Source of the DNA: DAOTTX01 sp034437515
GTDB taxonomy: Bacteria > Chloroflexota > Anaerolineae > Aggregatilineales > Phototrophicaceae
Direction: 5' to 3'
NCBI GenBank assembly: GCA_034437515.1
Contig: DAOTTX010000074.1
Location: forward strand, 1 to 8,339
DNA: 8,339 nt
Positions within the stretch are counted from its first letter, which is position 1, and each line of letters opens with the position of its first letter. Below, piece after piece: positions 5,902 to 8,339 of the stretch. Position numbers and translations under genes: made by a program. The notes beneath the pieces are model-generated. The model was not told the origin of the DNA, made no database searches, and saw nothing but the letters and a program-made list of their open reading frames with translations.

Positions 5902-5974
5902 TGCCAAGACCCAGACTCGAACTGGGGACACCCGCATTTTCAGTGCGATGCTCTACCAACTGAGCTATCTTGGC
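5902..5974 (-). tRNA. tRNA-Phe (anticodon GAA)
   Basis: The reverse strand folds as a complete 73-base tRNA. Acceptor stem GCCAAGA pairs with TCTTGGC, followed by discriminator A. The D arm is GCTC-AGTTGGTA-GAGC. The anticodon arm is TCGCA-CTGAAAA-TGCGG, with one T-G wobble at the base and GAA in the loop, which reads UUC/UUU. The variable loop is GTGTC, and the T arm is CCCAG-TTCGAGT-CTGGG. Lengths of all arms are standard. The 3' CCA is not encoded directly after the discriminator (the next bases are ACACCA), so it must be added by CCA transferase. The gene is a single-tRNA transcription unit, with its own promoter and terminator, pointing away from the gene at 6118. Confidence 0.97.
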
Positions 5975-5988
5975 ATATCGTGACGGGC

Positions 5989-6017
5989 ATTATAGTCCGG
6001 TGCGTGGGGACTGTCAA
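5989..6017 (-). promoter_or_regulatory. Perfect sigma70 promoter of tRNA-Phe
   Basis: On the reverse strand TTGACA (6012-6017) and TATAAT (5989-5994) match the consensus at all twelve positions with an ideal 17-base spacer. Transcription would begin near 5982, about eight bases before the mature tRNA 5' end. The spacer is GC-rich, and a GC-rich stretch follows the -10, as in stringently controlled stable-RNA promoters. Confidence 0.9.
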
Positions 6018-6074
6018 GGGCGTCGGTGGTGGACGATTTGCCAAAGAGCGGTAGAAGATTCAGCCCGATCTCGT

Positions 6075-6080
6075 TATCAT
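6075..6080 (+). promoter_or_regulatory. Candidate -10 box for the 103-residue protein gene
   Basis: TATCAT (one mismatch to TATAAT) lies 38 bases before the ATG at 6118. The hexamer at 6052-6057, TAGAAG, is a poor -35 match at 17-base spacing. The region is shared with the divergent tRNA promoter. Confidence 0.3.
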
Positions 6081-6117
6081 AGGAACAAGTGGTCAAGTTA
6101 CCGCAATGGGATAAAAA

Positions 6118-6429
6118 ATGGATTTTCTGAAGAAACTTTTTGGAGGCGGCGGCAACACAATCGGCGATAACCGGTCTTACTATGTCTATGTGCGCCCGAA
6201 ACGGTGTGAAGAAATCGTCGAAGTACGTATCGACTTGATGAACGAACTCAGCATCCGTGATGATGGTGACGGTTACTGGGTGCGCAAGATGGCACGGGCG
6301 ACCCGCTGCCCCTTTCCATCAGAAGTCATGCTCTACTTTGACAAACGCAGAAAGCTCGTAAGTAGTGAAGTCATCGATGGGGAAATGGTCGAGAAAGAGG
6401 TTTACGACGCCTGGACGACCGAACAGTGA
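6118..6429 (+). CDS. Small conserved-looking hypothetical protein
   Basis: Predicted 103-residue soluble protein. An N-terminal amphipathic start MDFLKKLFGGGG leads via a glycine hinge into a compact domain: YYVYVRPKRCEEIVEVRIDLMNEL (22-45), DDGDGYWVRKMARATRCPFPSEVMLYFD (48-75), then a charged C-end. Two cysteines (Cys31 in RPKRCEE and Cys64 in TRCPFP) could pair or hold a metal, but no CxxC is present. I have the impression of similar short proteins in Anaerolineae genomes, but I cannot name a family or function. The ribosome site is weak: GGGA at 6108-6111 with A-rich sequence before the ATG. It is the only gene between the divergent tRNA unit and the histidine kinase, and two hairpins follow its stop. 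Confidence 0.75.
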   Translation: MDFLKKLFGGGGNTIGDNRSYYVYVRPKRCEEIVEVRIDLMNELSIRDDGDGYWVRKMARATRCPFPSEVMLYFDKRRKLVSSEVIDGEMVEKEVYDAWTTEQ

Positions 6430-6436
6430 GTCGAGA

Positions 6437-6458
6437 GGCGGGTGAAGCATCACCCGCC
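6437..6458 (+). terminator. Hairpin after the 103-residue protein gene
   Basis: A perfect 9-bp stem, GGCGGGTGA with TCACCCGCC, closes the loop AGCA seven bases after the stop codon. It is followed by CC and six A, not T, so it is not a classic rightward intrinsic terminator, though it could stall polymerase or protect the mRNA 3' end. Confidence 0.4.
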
Positions 6459-6460
6459 CC

Positions 6461-6497
6461 AAAAAATTGAGCGCATGGATGGCTGCATCCCATGCGC
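6461..6497 (-). terminator. Second hairpin, terminator-like on the reverse strand
   Basis: GCGCATGGATG (6471-6481) pairs with CATCCCATGCGC (6486-6497) with one bulged base and a 4-base loop. Read leftward, the stem is followed by TCAA and then TTTTTT (6461-6466), which is terminator-like for a reverse transcript. No reverse gene is seen immediately beyond it, so it may block antisense transcription from the kinase leader into the gene at 6118. Confidence 0.35.
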
Positions 6498-6748
6498 TTC
6501 TAAGGAGTAGTAGGCGCATACACTGACCAAGTAGTACACGACCCTATATACTCAATTCCGATTGCCCCGGTGATTTGTCACACAAATTTTGGTTTTCTCA
6601 TTATTTGGTCATCCACACGGCAATTCTCTCTAGTATTCTCATCTGGCACCCATTAGACTTAAATCCTTAACAGTCTTGAGCTTCCATTAATTCATCGTGG
6701 TTTACACTATAGGTAGTCTGATTTACGGAGAATGCCTGAAGTCATCCT
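6498..6748. other. AT-rich leader region of the histidine kinase gene
   Basis: No gene is supported on either strand. The stretch 6530-6720 is AT-rich and carries a promoter candidate: TTGTCA at 6575-6580 and CATTAT at 6599-6604, spaced by 18 bases (five of six and four of six matches), which would give a leader of about 140 bases. Another -10-like sequence, TATAGG, is at 6708-6713. The ribosome site of the kinase is poor: CGGAGAA at 6726-6732 is about 16 bases from the ATG at 6749. Confidence 0.4.
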
Positions 6749-8038
6749 ATGCCAGATGCAAACCGCAAGCGGATCGAAGACCCAGAACGACTGCGTAAGC
6801 TGCACGAACTCAACCTGCTGGATACCGAGCCAGAACCGGCCTTCGACCGGCTGACTCGCCTCGCCAGCCGGTTACTTGACGTGCCTGTCTCGTTAGTTTC
6901 ACTCGTTGACCGCAATCGTCAGTTCTTCAAGAGCAAAATTGGTCTGGATGAAGACCAGACCGAGTCCGCGCTTTCGACATCGTATTGCCAACATGTCGTC
7001 GATTCCGGACATCCGTTGATCGTAGAAGATGCGCGGGAGCATCCACTGCTCAACGACAACCTCGCCATCGAAGAATTTGACGCCATCTCCTACGCTGGTT
7101 TCCCGTTGTTGACGAAAGACGGGTATACCCTGGGGACGCTATGCGTGCTCGACCACAAACCAACCCCCTGGACGGAAGACCAACTCGCCATTCTAAAAGA
7201 CCTGTGCGACACCGCTATCACCGAGATCGAACTGCGGGCGGAGGTCAACGAGCGCCGTAAGATCGAGGCACAACTGAACGAAAGTGTCGAGGAATTGCAA
7301 GCCCTCTACAGCCGGGTGAGTGACCTGGAACAACTCAAAACCGAGATGATCCGCATCGCCGCACACGACCTGCGCAACCCACTCACCAGCATGACCGGCC
7401 TCATCGACGTGTTACTGACCATGTCGCCTGATCCACTGACCGAAGACCAGCGCGATTTAATCAACGGCTTGCAGGAGTCGGTCGCGCAGATGAGCCAGAT
7501 CATCGCGGATTTACTTTCCCTGCAACGCATCGAGGCTATGGCGTCTAAAAATGGCAATCTGCCTACCCTGCCCCTGGATGCGCTGATCGAGATGACCGCC
7601 GAGAGCTATCGTAGCGACGCCGAAAAGAAAAAACTCGATTACAGCGTGAAGATCGAGGCGCGTGATCTACAAGTGCGGGGTGATGAGGCACAACTGCGTG
7701 AGGCGCTCATCAATCTGATCAACAACGCGATTAAGTACACACCGGAAGGCGGCGATATTCAGATCAAGCTACGCAGGCACGAGGGGCACGCGCTGGTCAG
7801 CGTGACGGATAGTGGCCTGGGCATCCCAGGAGACCAACAGCAAAATCTGTTTAAACCGTTCTTCCGTGCCCAAACGCCGGAAACGGTGCAGATCGACGGT
7901 ACCGGACTGGGCTTAAGCCTGGTTAAAAGCATCATCGAGCGGCACGGTGGCAGCGTGCGCTTTAGCAGCCAGCACGGGCAAGGCAGCACCTTCCGCTTCT
8001 CACTGCCGCTGTACGACGAAGACTTAGCTTCGCTGTAA
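6749..8038 (+). CDS. GAF-domain sensor histidine kinase
   Basis: Predicted 429-residue soluble sensor kinase with no membrane segment. A GAF domain spans about 20-160: a lead-in like DPERLRKLHELNLLDTEPEPAFDRL, then VPVSLVSLVDRNRQFFKS, SYCQHVVDSGHPLIVEDAREH, YAGFPLLTKDGYTLGTLCVLDHKP. A coiled-coil signalling helix follows (about 160-200). The HisKA domain has the H-box IAAHDLRNPLTS with phospho-acceptor His206. The HATPase domain has the N-box NLINNAIKYTP (322-332), G1 DSGLGIP (354-360), the F-box LFKPFF (367-372) and G2 GTGLGLS (384-390). All catalytic residues are present, so it should autophosphorylate. It would pass phosphate to a response regulator that is not in the window. The GAF domain resembles the type that follows 'LDTPPEP' leaders in many soluble kinases, with ligand unknown. 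Confidence 0.93.
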   Translation: MPDANRKRIEDPERLRKLHELNLLDTEPEPAFDRLTRLASRLLDVPVSLVSLVDRNRQFFKSKIGLDEDQTESALSTSYCQHVVDSGHPLIVEDAREHPLLNDNLAIEEFDAISYAGFPLLTKDGYTLGTLCVLDHKPTPWTEDQLAILKDLCDTAITEIELRAEVNERRKIEAQLNESVEELQALYSRVSDLEQLKTEMIRIAAHDLRNPLTSMTGLIDVLLTMSPDPLTEDQRDLINGLQESVAQMSQIIADLLSLQRIEAMASKNGNLPTLPLDALIEMTAESYRSDAEKKKLDYSVKIEARDLQVRGDEAQLREALINLINNAIKYTPEGGDIQIKLRRHEGHALVSVTDSGLGIPGDQQQNLFKPFFRAQTPETVQIDGTGLGLSLVKSIIERHGGSVRFSSQHGQGSTFRFSLPLYDEDLASL

Positions 8039-8087
8039 ATCTCTCCCGTAGCTACGAATTGCCCCATAAATCCGGCGCTAGAGATTT
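8037..8087. repeat. Inverted repeat at the kinase stop codon
   Basis: AAATCTCT (8037-8044) is exactly complementary to AGAGATTT (8080-8087), and the 35-base interval contains a 10-bp palindrome, CGTAGCTACG, at 8047-8056. The right arm runs into only one more T before CG. The structure could form a branched 3' hairpin ending the kinase transcript, but the stem is AT-rich and the T-run short, so termination is uncertain. Confidence 0.3.
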
Positions 8088-8339
8088 TCGCCGTACCACC
8101 CGCCGCCGATTTAGAACCGGGCAGCTACAACCTGCGTACCCACTGAACGGGGCACATATTCGTTTGCTCGAGTCGCTTAACTTGCCGTAATGAGATGAGC
8201 ATTAGTCGCTTTAATCGCTACGCATTGTTCTTAGCTCGACTTTGCACATTCATACAGCATAACACAGGGTCTGTATGAGGGTGTCAAAGTAGGCACGCGG
8301 AATTTTTAGGATGTCGGGTTTTGGTGGTGATGTGAGAAA
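8088..8339. other. Downstream non-coding region
   Basis: No complete gene is seen. After the kinase stop the same frame stays open to a stop at 8144-8146 and reads like a short protein remnant, without a start codon. From about 8160 base composition becomes mixed, with no ribosome sites or long frames. A large inverted repeat lies at 8239-8290. Confidence 0.5.
8239..8290. repeat. Imperfect 19/20-bp inverted repeat, possible mobile-element edge
   Basis: The left arm ACTTTGCACATTCATACAG (8239-8257) pairs with the right arm CTGTATGAGGGTGTCAAAGT (8271-8290), with two mismatches and one extra base, around a 13-base interval. The right arm, with GGGTGTCAAAGT followed by more sequence to the window end, has the look of an insertion-sequence terminus, but no transposase is visible. 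A regulatory or terminator hairpin is the alternative; no T-run follows at once on either strand. Confidence 0.35.

Noticed and set aside
5689..6054. Rightward 121-codon open frame over the tRNA region
   Set aside because: It runs antisense through the terminator, tRNA-Phe and its consensus promoter; the DPDSNWGHPHFQ-type peptide is the known mistranslation of a reverse tRNA gene.
6732..6845. Alternative ATG at 6732 with a good upstream GGAG
   Set aside because: It is in a different frame from the kinase and meets a stop after about 37 codons; a short leader peptide cannot be excluded but has no support.
1..8339. CRISPR array, toxin-antitoxin pair, phage or retron components
   Set aside because: No regularly spaced direct repeats, small overlapping toxin-like genes, reverse transcriptase or phage structural genes are present on either strand.

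Overview
The window looks like a chromosomal stretch of a moderately GC-rich bacterium, most probably a member of the Chloroflexota (Anaerolineae-like). This taxonomic call is an inference. It rests on the large secreted protein with SH3b and LysM domains, whose N-terminal cysteine-rich domain I associate with that group, on the lone Nfu N-terminal-domain protein, and on the style of the small conserved proteins. Shine-Dalgarno sites and sigma70-like promoter boxes (TATAAT, and one perfect TTGACA/TATAAT pair) are easy to find. There is no sign of a phage, CRISPR array or intact transposon. The last 100 bases may be the edge of a mobile element.

Layout. 1-434 is non-coding: a GC-rich palindromic intergenic repeat, a terminator-like hairpin and TATAAT boxes. 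435-2543 holds three rightward genes: a SAM-dependent methyltransferase, a one-cysteine glutaredoxin-like protein, and an alpha/beta hydrolase whose start codon overlaps the glutaredoxin stop. A leftward gene for a small protein, possibly of GRAM/PH-like fold, converges on the hydrolase with one base between the two stops. It diverges from a MOSC-domain gene across an AT-rich regulatory region containing a 12-bp palindrome beside an extended -10 box. The MOSC gene overlaps a gene for a lone Nfu/NifU N-terminal domain. That pair converges, with no base between stops, on a 617-residue secreted SH3b/LysM protein encoded leftward.

Upstream of the secreted-protein gene lies a compact leftward tRNA-Phe(GAA) unit with its own consensus promoter and intrinsic terminator. 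Rightward again come a 103-residue conserved-looking protein, two hairpins, an AT-rich leader, and a soluble GAF-type sensor histidine kinase without a partner regulator in view. The last 300 bases are non-coding, with inverted repeats and a possible degraded coding remnant.

How the genes fit together. There is no single pathway. The two tightest functional links are glutaredoxin with hydrolase (translational overlap) and MOSC with Nfu_N (8-base overlap, both from families tied to sulfur, Fe-S or molybdenum-cofactor chemistry). The latter is the best candidate for an uncharacterised two-protein module, but the sequence alone does not show its function. I see no convincing evidence of a wholly new system.
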